Shown here: in pieces, positions 1 through 8,514 of the stretch | How positions within the stretch are numbered: the first letter of the stretch is position 1 | Layout: the number at the start of each line of letters is the position of its first letter | Assembly: GCF_013415125.1 (NCBI RefSeq) | Contig: NZ_JACCDE010000015.1 | Span: 1-64,000, forward strand | Length of the DNA stretch: 64,000 nt | Source: Vreelandella glaciei | GTDB lineage: Bacteria; Pseudomonadota; Gammaproteobacteria; Pseudomonadales; Halomonadaceae | Direction of reading: 5' to 3' | Position numbers and translations under genes: made by a program | The notes under the pieces: model-generated | The model's database searches: none | The model's input: only the letters and a program-made list of their open reading frames with translations | Told to the model about the DNA's origin: nothing

Positions 1-26
1 TAAGCTAAACGATAGACCAAGAAAGC

Positions 27-49
27 GGCTGGGATACCGAACCCCAGCC
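27..49 (-). terminator. possible hairpin downstream of the SIR2/SMC operon
   Basis: A 7-bp GC-rich stem (GGCTGGG / CCCAGCC) with a 9-base loop lies about 200 bases beyond the stop codon of the SMC-like gene. On the minus strand it is followed by GCTTTCTTGG, which is not a clean U-tract, so it is only a weak candidate terminator. Bases 50-255 hold no gene that I can support. Confidence 0.25.
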
Positions 50-255
50 CAGGTGTTCTTAGGTGAATACTCAGGAGCGCTAGAAACCGCAGGTGCTGCA
101 CTTATTAGTTGAATTCAGGATCAAAGCCGACATTACCGTTGGTGTTGTTGGTTTTCGAACAGGAACAGCTATGCATGAGCATTCCTTTTTCGGCCAGAAA
201 TGAATATTGAAAATAAATAGCAACACTGCCTTCTGAATGCCCTACACTTTTTTTG

Positions 256-2430
256 CTAGTTGGTTGTCTTAACAATATTCTTAACAGCATCCTGCAGACC
301 TTCTCCTGTCACTTCACCCATGTCAACGTTATAGCACTTAAACATTGGCCCAGATTCAGGCAGCCACTCTTCAAATTGAATTACCTTCATTGTCTTACCT
401 TGTGGGGGAAGCAGAAAATCAAGCAAACGATTGGTTAAGTCTTCATGATGACTGGTGACAATTACCTGCCTTTTCCAACCATCATCGGCATCCGCGTACG
501 CCAGCTTACGGAGTAACACAGCTGCTGGGATCAACTGATTCATATCAAGAGAAGTAGTAAAGTCGTCAAAGCCAATAACACTATGACCTAACTGAGCAGA
601 CAGAGCCAAGTTGAGATTAATAGTCCAGCAAATAGCTAATTGCGACTTTTGTCCCGTTGATAGGTCTTCGAACAAAACTCCTGACTGAGTAGCAAACCCC
701 CATTTTGGACTTTTCTCTGTACCATTGTTTATTAGCTCAATAGGTAAAAAGTCTTCAGGGAAGTGGAAGCTGGAAAGAAGTTGGTTCATATTTCTAAGTA
801 ACTGTTCAAGCTCTGCCTGCGGTATCACTCCAATGACCGACAACAACTGACTTTTTGCACTAGATTCCTGCTTACATATTGCAAGGGCATCTGAGATCAT
901 TTTCTCTGCCAGCTCTACACTTTCCAAGTTTGTTGCACTGGCTTCGTCTTCTAACTTTTCAATCTCTAAATTCGCCCAGCGAGTAAAAGCACTTCCAAGT
1001 TGATATATAACCTCCGACTCAACAGGTGCATTTTTAGCATCTTCCGCCTTATCCTGCCCCGCCTCCAAATAATTACTTACATAGTTAGCTAGATCTTCCA
1101 CTGTGAAACTAGACTTATCCAGCAGAGGTGAAAGTTCCGTTGAATGAGTATCTATGTCTCTTGCAATCACTTGATAGCGTTTAATCTGGTTCAATTGTTC
1201 AGCAACCGCCTTTCCTTCTGACGTAAATTTATCTAACTGGTCTCTGAGTTCAGATGAGCGGGAGCTAGCTAGGTTAGACAAGGCATCTAAATGATTTTCT
1301 ATGCCTTGCTTCAAATTGGACACCTCCAGTTTGGAGGGATGGTCTTCCCAAGCTATCAACCAACTGCTGATATTCTCACTAAACTCGTCAATCCAACTAA
1401 GGAGAGAACCACCATTACCTTGCAAACTATCTATCAACAGTTTAGCTCTATTATATTCAACCATTAGCTCGCCGCGACTAACATCTAACTCCTCTACTTT
1501 ACTTGCATATACATCATAGTCGGAGCCTACAAACAAAGTGCTCTTTAGCTCAGAAGGAACCAAAGAAGCTCCTGGCGACAACCTCTTAATAGGTAAAGAT
1601 GGAGGAAGGGACTGAGCAGATGAAAGAAATGCTTTTGTAAAGGCAGGATTCTTTTTCTCCGAATCGGCAAATCCAACTGGTGCCCCCCTGTACTCCAGCA
1701 AGCACTGTCCAATATGTCTCAATTGATCAGAAAGGTTCGAACCCACTGGTTCAGATAAGTTACTGTAGTTACCAATGGTATTAGAAAGGTTGCGAATTTG
1801 AGAATCCCATCTATTCTGCAAATTTCCATTCTTCAAGGTCAGCGTACTATCCACCAGTTCTTGGCGGAGGGTTGAGTCAGTTGATAGCTTTGCAACCAAC
1901 TCATTAACTCTCTGTGCTAGCACTTTTCGTTCTTCTTCGTAATCTTTCCTATACTTCAGCCCTTGTAACTGGCGCTGCCAGTTTTCTAACTTATTTTGCA
2001 GTGCCTTCAATTCCCCTTTTATTTTATCTGCAGGTTTATTTTCAGGCTCAAGCAATTGAATTATTTCATTACATGCAAGCTCAGCTATGTTCTCTTGAAA
2101 GAAAAAGGAGGCTACTGTCTCGAGTTTTCTAAGGTCAGTTTTAGCTTTACCCTGAAGCTCGATAGTCTCACCGTTAATTGATACCGCCCCATGACTCTGC
2201 CCAGTGGTTCTAAATCCCCCTGCACCAACATCAGGCTGGTTGAGCACCCAGTCCATAGCTTCTAGCAAAGATGTCTTACCAACTCCATTTTTACCAGTCA
2301 CTAATATAATATCTGCAGGTCGACCGGCAACGGTCATATCAAGAGTTATTGCAGCACCATTTCCTGAATGACGGTAACCTTTGAAATTAGTCAGCGCAAT
2401 TGACTGGATAGTTTTGATGTTATTAACCAA
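256..2430 (-). CDS. SMC-like / RecF-type ATPase of a three-gene defence system (LmuB-like)
   Basis: A 724-residue ABC-class ATPase of the SMC/Rad50 type, the likely sensor and motor of a Lamassu or ABC-3C defence module. Walker A is GKNGVGKTS at residues 46-53. Long charged coiled-coil stretches follow (about 130-220 and 340-570). The ABC signature LSTGQ is at 590-594, Walker B SVIGFDD at 617-623, a D-loop-like TTSLD next, and a switch histidine in VTSHHED at 658-664. The usual DE of Walker B is DD here. No CxxC zinc hook is visible. The start is a TTG that overlaps the stop of the upstream gene by 8 bases, with GGAGG nine bases upstream, so the genes are translationally coupled. The gene is visibly AT-richer than the genes beyond 5.5 kb, which suggests acquisition. 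Family assignment is by motif and operon shape; the exact subfamily is uncertain. Confidence 0.85.
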   Translation of the reverse strand: MVNNIKTIQSIALTNFKGYRHSGNGAAITLDMTVAGRPADIILVTGKNGVGKTSLLEAMDWVLNQPDVGAGGFRTTGQSHGAVSINGETIELQGKAKTDLRKLETVASFFFQENIAELACNEIIQLLEPENKPADKIKGELKALQNKLENWQRQLQGLKYRKDYEEERKVLAQRVNELVAKLSTDSTLRQELVDSTLTLKNGNLQNRWDSQIRNLSNTIGNYSNLSEPVGSNLSDQLRHIGQCLLEYRGAPVGFADSEKKNPAFTKAFLSSAQSLPPSLPIKRLSPGASLVPSELKSTLFVGSDYDVYASKVEELDVSRGELMVEYNRAKLLIDSLQGNGGSLLSWIDEFSENISSWLIAWEDHPSKLEVSNLKQGIENHLDALSNLASSRSSELRDQLDKFTSEGKAVAEQLNQIKRYQVIARDIDTHSTELSPLLDKSSFTVEDLANYVSNYLEAGQDKAEDAKNAPVESEVIYQLGSAFTRWANLEIEKLEDEASATNLESVELAEKMISDALAICKQESSAKSQLLSVIGVIPQAELEQLLRNMNQLLSSFHFPEDFLPIELINNGTEKSPKWGFATQSGVLFEDLSTGQKSQLAICWTINLNLALSAQLGHSVIGFDDFTTSLDMNQLIPAAVLLRKLAYADADDGWKRQVIVTSHHEDLTNRLLDFLLPPQGKTMKVIQFEEWLPESGPMFKCYNVDMGEVTGEGLQDAVKNIVKTTN

Positions 2431-3043
2431 TAGCTGACACCTCCAAAACTGACGTCCCTAACAAATCATTTAAGTCTTTTGCTAGCTCATTTTGCCACTG
2501 ATATGCAACACTATTAGCCCCCCCAGCTTCTACAGAAGCCTTTAGAATATCCGCATATCTTATGAATAGTTGAGGCTCTATACCTTTGGGTGGCTTAGCT
2601 ACTTCGACAGCTTTAATTAGCACATTGGAAAAGTCTTCAGTCGTTATTCTTCTCGGTTTATATTCACTTGTTGCCATAGCGCCTAACCAACGATTCTTTG
2701 CTTCTTCAACCGTTTTTCCATCATAAGACTTTACCCCTTGGAGAGCGAACCGGCCTCTGTGCCAATCCTGGTCTCCCATAACTTGTAACCACGAAGAAGA
2801 CTCCACTTTCATAACAATTAAGGCAACCAAGGGTGCAAATTTTTGGTAGTCATGCAGCAAGTCTGCCAAGCGGTCCATTAGACGTGCAACATACTTTTTT
2901 ACCTCATCCAAATGTTTCCCTGGATCAGACTCAGCTTTCCAAACCACCAAGTTACAAGCAGGGTGACAATAGAGAGATACAGGGAAAATATCCTTCCTTG
3001 CCGAATCGGAATATTCAAATTCTATGTGAATTATTTTTTCCAT
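2423..3043 (-). CDS. middle component of SIR2/SMC defence operon (LmuC- or ABC-3C-MC-like)
   Basis: A 206-residue soluble protein sandwiched between the SIR2 gene and the SMC-like ATPase gene. I recognise no catalytic motif. The N-terminus (MEKIIHIEFEYSD) looks like a beta strand, and the rest looks mainly helical. In Lamassu and ABC-3C systems a small accessory subunit of this size commonly occupies this place and links effector to ATPase; that role is inferred from position only. The ATG at 3043 is chosen because it lies two bases after the stop of the SIR2 gene; a longer in-frame reading to 3118 would overlap the SIR2 coding end by over 70 bases. The 3' end overlaps the ATPase start by 8 bases. 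Confidence 0.7.
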   Translation of the reverse strand: MEKIIHIEFEYSDSARKDIFPVSLYCHPACNLVVWKAESDPGKHLDEVKKYVARLMDRLADLLHDYQKFAPLVALIVMKVESSSWLQVMGDQDWHRGRFALQGVKSYDGKTVEEAKNRWLGAMATSEYKPRRITTEDFSNVLIKAVEVAKPPKGIEPQLFIRYADILKASVEAGGANSVAYQWQNELAKDLNDLLGTSVLEVSAIG

Positions 3044-3045
3044 TC

Positions 3046-4884
3046 TTAGACCTCTCGTAAATATGTGCGACGTTTGATACTGGACTGGTTGGCATAAAAA
3101 TAATTGGTGGGAGAACAAACAGCATCAATTATCGTTTTAACAACATTATCTTTGTTTCCGTCGTACGGTCTTTGGTAAAAGATATGCTGCCACCCCAAGG
3201 TCACAATTGTTTTCGGGGTAATTGAACCAGCTTCGATATTTTTATTGGCTACCCTGCGTAAGCTCGGCCGGACATGCGAGCCTGCCTGTCCCATAGCAAG
3301 AACAAGATGATTATTACCGCTCGAAACGCGCACTTTATCTCCAGAGAAAACAAAGGATGGATCTGCATTCAGATGTAGTGTTTTTTTTTCGGATATACCC
3401 GATGCTAAAGATTCGAATGTCAGCATTAGGCCTCCCTCTGATTCGCCTTCAACATTGGGAGAAAGAATATCTCTAAACAAAAACAGCAAGGTAGTAAGCT
3501 CTGACACTAGAGCCTTATTTTCGTTTATCGGGTCATAAACATCTACTTCGCTGCAATTTAGCTTTGACAAACTGCCTGCTAAAAAAGAAAAAGGACCATT
3601 TTCTTTACTGTTAGAACACAAGGCAGGTGACAGCGATTCTAGCCAATTTGGCATAGCTGTAAGACACCCTACATCGTTTTTAACCGAGTTTTCGAGAGTC
3701 GATATAACCTGATGCAGAATTACTTGGGCAAATGGCATAATAGAAGTAAAGCTTGCATTCATTGGTTGTAGGCTATGTTTTAAGGCTGTTATCGTTAAAG
3801 ATCTTATCACCCTCTCATAGATTAGCCCCCACAATTCATCAGCTGAAAGAGTACCTCCAGGCTGAAAACCTCGAATAATTAGTTCGTTACCCTGATTGGC
3901 AGGCTGTCCATGATGTACAGCATAGGTATTCACAATCTGCTGTTGATGGAAACTAGGCTGTGGATCAAAAATTGCCATGATTGGAGCAGCTGGTGTACTT
4001 AAGACGTGCTCATCATTTGAAATGGATTTATCGGTATATTCATCTAGCACCGCTTGCACAGTATGGTGAACTTGTGGCTCATCGCTACCAAAACCTACAA
4101 ATATCAAAGATTTGCTTCTAAGCCGGTCTCGAAAAATATCTGCGGCCCACTGCCGATTGCGCCATTTCTGTAATTGACGCTCAGTTAATAAAATAGATTC
4201 ACATTTTTCAGGATCGGCGCCTCCATCCAATTCTTTAGCACAACCATTAAGCTTGTATACTTTCAGACGATTAACATCATCAAAAGCCGCACCGTTACGT
4301 CGATAGTTATCCAAGTTGGCAATCACATCAGCATTTTCTGAGCCTGTAATAAGATTATAGGCCTTTTCAAAATTACAATCGTAGTTGGTCGTAAGTATTT
4401 CGCTCAAAAGTCCCTCACGAGCGAGCTTCGCGATGTATATATGTGCAGGTGTAGGAATTAGTTCTTTATAAAGATCAATTTTTAACAATTTAATTAGCGC
4501 TTCATAAGCACTATTCACGCAGGAAAATTCCCACAGATAAAGTTCAGCGAGGTGGCCTAGTTTATTTGATTCAGTGGCTTGTCTGACATCGCAGAAATAA
4601 CAAGAATTTATACTCAGAATACAATCGTCATACGCATATCCAAATTGTTCAAGCGGTTTAGCACAACCCTTCTTACATACAGTCCCATATTTTTTCGACT
4701 CGTACTTATCGAAGCGAAGGCGAAAAAGCTCATTACTCAACGTAGCAACAATCCATTTTACATTATGCACCTCCCATCCAAGAGCATGCTTGCTCGTAAT
4801 GGATATGCCCGCACCAGCAATAGGCACACAGCGTTGTTTTAATATTCTATCGACAGTGTAATCAAACGCGTTCCTTGCAATCAT
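3046..4884 (-). CDS. SIR2-domain effector of a Lamassu/ABC-3C-type defence operon
   Basis: First gene of the operon, 612 residues. The N-terminal half is a SIR2-like NAD-binding domain: GAGIS at residues 24-28, TTNYD at 165-169, KLNG at 211-214 and IFVGFGSDEP at 261-270. A cysteine group (C70, C74, C88, C95, C98) lies between the first two motifs and could bind zinc. The classical SIR2 catalytic histidine of the K-[LI]-H-G motif is asparagine here (N213), while the asparagine of TTNYD is kept. The C-terminal half has no motif I recognise and would be the part that contacts the other subunits. Defence SIR2 proteins usually deplete NAD+ on infection; whether this one can is open, given N213. 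The start at 4884 has GGAG nine bases upstream. Alternatives to Lamassu, such as another SIR2-SMC pairing, cannot be excluded. Confidence 0.82.
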   Translation of the reverse strand: MIARNAFDYTVDRILKQRCVPIAGAGISITSKHALGWEVHNVKWIVATLSNELFRLRFDKYESKKYGTVCKKGCAKPLEQFGYAYDDCILSINSCYFCDVRQATESNKLGHLAELYLWEFSCVNSAYEALIKLLKIDLYKELIPTPAHIYIAKLAREGLLSEILTTNYDCNFEKAYNLITGSENADVIANLDNYRRNGAAFDDVNRLKVYKLNGCAKELDGGADPEKCESILLTERQLQKWRNRQWAADIFRDRLRSKSLIFVGFGSDEPQVHHTVQAVLDEYTDKSISNDEHVLSTPAAPIMAIFDPQPSFHQQQIVNTYAVHHGQPANQGNELIIRGFQPGGTLSADELWGLIYERVIRSLTITALKHSLQPMNASFTSIMPFAQVILHQVISTLENSVKNDVGCLTAMPNWLESLSPALCSNSKENGPFSFLAGSLSKLNCSEVDVYDPINENKALVSELTTLLFLFRDILSPNVEGESEGGLMLTFESLASGISEKKTLHLNADPSFVFSGDKVRVSSGNNHLVLAMGQAGSHVRPSLRRVANKNIEAGSITPKTIVTLGWQHIFYQRPYDGNKDNVVKTIIDAVCSPTNYFYANQSSIKRRTYLREV

Positions 4885-5075
4885 ATGATCAAGGTCTCCG
4901 GCAAGAGATCTTTTGCTAATTTAAGCAAATATGTCTTCTCTCTTATGGCTAGCAACTTCATTAATCTACCCTCAGGGACTTCATAAATTAATCTGCTATA
5001 GATCGAAAGGCGTCATTTCCCCGCCTCTAAATCGCCATAATCCCAGCTGCTGGATGCTGATAACCCCGTGCCACA

Positions 5076-5303
5076 TCAATACAAAAATTGCGCTGTACCG
5101 ACCTTTAAGGGGTAGTGAGTCTCGGTTTTATAAGGCTTCAGAAAGTCCATTCTTACATCTTCGCGGGGAATATATTGGCGCAGTGGGTTGCCGATCTCAC
5201 GGAGTTCAAAGGTTTGAGTAGTGTCAGCAAGCAGCTTGCCATCAACATGCATCTGCACGCGCTGGCTAATGGGGTGGAGCTCAATGCGTCGGACATTTTG
5301 CAT
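5076..5303 (-). pseudogene. truncated DUF427 protein
   Basis: The 75 residues match the DUF427 core: HVDGKLLADTTQTFELRE, then YIPREDVRMDFL, then ThxP-like THYPLK. Normal DUF427 proteins run some 20-40 residues further, through a W-Y and a terminal aromatic segment; here the frame stops just after the PLK motif, and I find no convincing continuation in the other frames. The gene therefore appears to have lost its 3' end, next to the AT-rich defence operon. The start is the ATG at 5303; a longer in-frame start at 5339 adds a basic stretch that is not family-like. DUF427 has no established role. Confidence 0.65.
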
Positions 5304-5523
5304 ATGGTTGTCCCTGCGGCGATTTTTCGCTCTAGTCATTTCAGACTAGCAGCTAAGTTCGTTGAAACCCACGCCTACTTCATTAAACTTTAGGCTACGC
5401 AGATGACTTGGGACATGCTCATACCCCATTACCTCCCTACTACTTTCCCTAAACTACTGTGGAACAGCACGGCTAGAATCTGTACTGTTTTGTATATCAC
5501 GATGGGCGCGACGCCAACATGAG

Positions 5524-5547
5524 AACGCCCCGCAATAGCGAGGCGTT
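5524..5547 (-). terminator. hairpin after the GST gene
   Basis: An interrupted inverted repeat (AACGCC-x-CGC / GCG-x-GGCGTT, loop AATA) lies about 30 bases beyond the glutathione S-transferase stop codon. It lacks a clear U-tract, so termination is a guess from position and stem strength. Confidence 0.35.
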
Positions 5548-5576
5548 GAAGGCAGCGGGTATTGGCGCTGGCTCTG

Positions 5577-6179
5577 CTAAGCAAATGCAGTCTTCTGAAA
5601 GCTCTCTCTTGCAATCACACCCGCCTGCCATGCCAGAAGCTGTGGATACTCTTCTTGCCAATTCACCTCAGGCAGCCTGAACGCTAGATAATCCAGCGCG
5701 ACCGCAATAGCGATTTCGCCCAAGTTGATAGCAGAGGCTTGCTGCTTTTCGCCAAGCTCACTGTTCAGCTGTTTCAACAGCCGCTGAATGGCTCGCGAAC
5801 GCCGCTGGCCCAGCTCGCTCTCGTCAATCGCGTTGCCATAATGCTTTCTGGCAATCACGGTCGTGAACGCGGCATCCATCAGGTTTTGGCCCCGCCCCGC
5901 CAGGTGCAGCACATCCCCTAGGCTGGCTGCTGGCAGCATTGCCGGGTTGGGGCTAACGCTATCCAGGTAAACGGCAATCAGCATGGATTCACTAAGCGTG
6001 GTGTTCTCCTCCGTTACCAGCGCGGGAATGCGCCCGGCGGGGTTGGCCTTTAACAGATCGGCATCGTCTGCCCAGGGGTCGCACCACTTCAGCGTCACAG
6101 CGTCTGCCAGGCCTTTTTCCAGTAATACGATGCGCACCAGGCGCGCATAGGGCGAGGTTGCGTTTAGGTAGAGTTCCAT
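5577..6179 (-). CDS. glutathione S-transferase family protein
   Basis: A 200-residue cytosolic GST. The N-terminal thioredoxin-like domain begins MELYLNATSPYARLVR, with the S/P-Y-R glutathione-site pattern of beta-like bacterial GSTs; ANPAGRIPALV supplies the cis-proline and SESMLIAVYLD the glutathione-contact E-S pair. The all-helical C-terminal domain fills the remainder. It conjugates or otherwise handles glutathione; the substrate is unknown. Its ATG overlaps the stop codon of the upstream MFS gene (TAATG), so the two are co-transcribed and translationally coupled. The pair is divergent from a LysR gene, a layout that suggests inducible detoxification or efflux. Confidence 0.9.
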   Translation of the reverse strand: MELYLNATSPYARLVRIVLLEKGLADAVTLKWCDPWADDADLLKANPAGRIPALVTEENTTLSESMLIAVYLDSVSPNPAMLPAASLGDVLHLAGRGQNLMDAAFTTVIARKHYGNAIDESELGQRRSRAIQRLLKQLNSELGEKQQASAINLGEIAIAVALDYLAFRLPEVNWQEEYPQLLAWQAGVIARESFQKTAFA

Positions 6180-7441
6180 TATTGCTTCCCTTGGTGTGTA
6201 GAGTGCTGTGTAGCGTGCTTTGTAGATTGCTGGGCAGAAAGATGCGTGTGGCGTTGCTGTACGCCACGGCTAAGCAGCACCAGCAAAAAGCCCGCGACGA
6301 GAATAAGGCCGCTGATGGTAAACAGTGGCGTGTAGCTGCCCCAGGTGCCATAAAGCGCCGACATGGCATAGCCTGCCACTGCCTGGGCGGCGGCAAAGGC
6401 GGCGGTGGCTTGCCCCCAGAGCTTTTTGTGGGCGGTTGGCCCTACCAACTCTGCAAGGCGTCCAGAGGTGAGTGCAACAATGCCGGGGATCATCGCCCCC
6501 ACCATGAACGAGGAAACCGACTGACTGAGCAGGGCGAGCGAGAACACCGGCAGCAAGACAGCGGCGGCCTTCGCCGCAAAGGCGATCATCAAGCCACTCT
6601 GCCAACCCACTCGGTGCGCCAGCGCGCCTACCATAAACGGCCCACACAAAGCGCCCAACCCGAAGATACCCCACTGCAGGGAAGCCGCTTGATTACCCAG
6701 GGCGTTTTCCCTGGCGAGATAGTCCACCCAGAACACGGTATGCGGCACAAAGCCAATCGCATCCAGGGCATAAGCACCCACCACCAACATCACGATTATC
6801 TTTACACCCGCACCCCCTATGGGGCTATTCCCCCTTGGGCTAGCCGTGGTCGGTGAGGCTAAGTGTGCTGCACCCTGTTGTTGCAAAAAATAGTCGCACA
6901 AAAGGCCAGCGGCAATACACAGCAGCCCAAGCGTGCCCCAGGTGACGGAGAGGCTTAACTCTAGGAGTAGCGGTACGATGAAGGCCGAAAGCAGTGCGCC
7001 AAAGCCAATGCCGGTAAACACCATGGCACCGACACGCGTTCGCCTTTCAGGGGGCGTGGCCGCTAGCGCCAGTGAGGGGCCAACGACCATTAAGATGGCC
7101 CCGGCAGCCCCCGAGACCAACCGCCAGAAGAAGAACCAGAGAAAACCGCCCGCCCCGGCGCAAAGCACAAAGCTGAGCGCGATACCCGCGAAGCTTGCGG
7201 CCATCACCCAGCGAGGAGAAAAGCGCTCACTCAGCGAGTGGGCGGCGAGTGCGCCGATAAAATACCCCAGCAGGTTGGCAGCCCCCAGGTAGGCGCCTTG
7301 GCTCGCGGTGAACCAGCCCTCTTGAATAATCGCGGGCAATAGCGGCGTATAGGCGAAGCGTGCGATGCCAATCGCCGCCAGGGTCGCCATTATGCCTGTC
7401 ATCAGGGCGGGCAGATCGTCGGTAGTGAGTGTTCGCTTCAT
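6179..7441 (-). CDS. YbfB/YjiJ-family MFS transporter
   Basis: A 420-residue inner-membrane major facilitator with about 12 hydrophobic segments. The N-terminal motif MATLAAIGIARFAYTPLLP is typical of the YbfB/YjiJ branch. The likely role is export of a small organic compound. The start at 7441 follows GGAATTGGCGTG; a longer start at 7465 would put the ribosome site inside the coding frame. The gene is co-transcribed with the downstream GST (one-base overlap) and divergent from the LysR gene at 7589, with about 150 bases of shared promoter region. The C-terminus is polar and rich in H, T, S and Q, unlike the membrane core. Confidence 0.85.
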   Translation of the reverse strand: MKRTLTTDDLPALMTGIMATLAAIGIARFAYTPLLPAIIQEGWFTASQGAYLGAANLLGYFIGALAAHSLSERFSPRWVMAASFAGIALSFVLCAGAGGFLWFFFWRLVSGAAGAILMVVGPSLALAATPPERRTRVGAMVFTGIGFGALLSAFIVPLLLELSLSVTWGTLGLLCIAAGLLCDYFLQQQGAAHLASPTTASPRGNSPIGGAGVKIIVMLVVGAYALDAIGFVPHTVFWVDYLARENALGNQAASLQWGIFGLGALCGPFMVGALAHRVGWQSGLMIAFAAKAAAVLLPVFSLALLSQSVSSFMVGAMIPGIVALTSGRLAELVGPTAHKKLWGQATAAFAAAQAVAGYAMSALYGTWGSYTPLFTISGLILVAGFLLVLLSRGVQQRHTHLSAQQSTKHATQHSTHQGKQ

Positions 7442-7588
7442 CACGCCAATTCCTTTTTGTGCCACCCCTTGGTGGGGTCGGCAGCACGTTGGTACATCGC
7501 CAGACTACGCGCGAGGAATTATTTCTAGAAACGATTAGTTTTGATCGCTACTATCTTGTTTATAGATAACCTGACAGGGAGACGGCGC

Positions 7589-8482
7589 GTGCAACTTAAA
7601 TCGCTGCGACTGCTCGTGGCCGTGGCCGACACCGGCAGCTTTGGGGCGGCGGCCAAACGGTTGCACACGGTGCAATCCAATGTGACCACTCACATTAAGA
7701 AACTCGAGGAGGAGTTAGGCGTACAGCTGATTCACCGTGCAGGGCGGGTTCGCCCTACGAGTGCCGGGTTGGCGCTGGTGGAGTACGCCGAGCGCATGCT
7801 GTCGGCCCACGACGAAGCGGTGTCGCTGTTCAAAGGCCAGGAGAAGGCGTGTGGGCGGCTGCGCATCGGCGCCATGGAGACCACGACGGCGTTGCGCCTT
7901 CCGCCGATACTGGCGGCTTACCACGCAGCGCAACCTGATGTTGATATCCAGATCAAGACCGGGCCCACGGCTGAGCTGGTCGAGTTATTGCTTAATGGGC
8001 AGGTGGACTGTGTTTTCGTGGCCGGGCGGCTCGAGCATGGCCGCTACCACTCGCTCAAAGCATTTAGCGAGCAGCTTGTCTTAGTCGGTTCTACGCCGAT
8101 GACGAAGATGCCCTCTTCACAAGCGCTGCTGACGTCTGCTTTCTTGGCGTTTCGCCAGGGGTGCAGCTACCGCCAGCGTATCGAGCTGTTGCTGGCCTCT
8201 CAGGGTGTCAATGCAGGCCGGATTTTTGAGTTCGGTTCGCTGGACGCGATGCTTGGCTGCGTTGCTGCCGGGATGGGTTACACGGTGCTCCCACGTGGCA
8301 CGGTTGACGCCCACCAGCACCGGTTCGGGATTCACACGCTGGCACTGCCCGCGTCCATCGCCAATATCGATACCTATTTTGTCGCCCCCGAACCAGAAAC
8401 CTGGACACCCGCCCTGGCAAGCTTCGCTGAAACGTTGCGTGACGCGGTGGTGGTGAATGAGCCTCAGTTGACTGCGTCGTGA
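7589..8482 (+). CDS. LysR-family regulator of the MFS/GST unit
   Basis: A 297-residue LysR-type regulator. The helix-turn-helix is at residues 1-60 (SLRLLVAVADTGSFGAAAKR, then VTTHIKKLEEELGVQL) and the effector-binding domain follows (LRIGAMETTTALRLPPIL). I chose the GTG at 7589 because GGGAG lies eight bases upstream and it gives the normal LysR N-terminus; a start at 7541 adds 16 non-family residues. It is divergent from the MFS/GST operon and probably controls it. It resembles the PtrR/YneJ group that pairs with ligand-inducible exporters; the ligand is unknown. Confidence 0.88.
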   Translation: MQLKSLRLLVAVADTGSFGAAAKRLHTVQSNVTTHIKKLEEELGVQLIHRAGRVRPTSAGLALVEYAERMLSAHDEAVSLFKGQEKACGRLRIGAMETTTALRLPPILAAYHAAQPDVDIQIKTGPTAELVELLLNGQVDCVFVAGRLEHGRYHSLKAFSEQLVLVGSTPMTKMPSSQALLTSAFLAFRQGCSYRQRIELLLASQGVNAGRIFEFGSLDAMLGCVAAGMGYTVLPRGTVDAHQHRFGIHTLALPASIANIDTYFVAPEPETWTPALASFAETLRDAVVVNEPQLTAS

Positions 8483-8487
8483 GGTGG
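8469..8487. repeat. 19-bp direct repeat, copy 1
   Basis: TGACTGCGTCGTGAGGTGG spans the end of the LysR gene. It recurs with one mismatch at 9958-9976, so the two copies bracket the toxin-antitoxin pair and the dehalogenase. Confidence 0.6.
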
Positions 8488-8514
8488 GCGCCGACACTAC
8501 GCTATAACGTTGCC

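Noticed and set aside
105-290. Minus-strand 61-residue reading (VGHSEGSVAIYFQ...) downstream of the SMC-like gene
   Set aside because: The VGHSEGS segment faintly recalls tyrosine recombinases, but it overlaps the ATPase 3' end, has no ribosome site and lacks catalytic motifs.
5115-5393. Plus-strand 92-residue frame opposite the DUF427 remnant
   Set aside because: It is antisense to a recognised DUF427 core and shows no family motif of its own.
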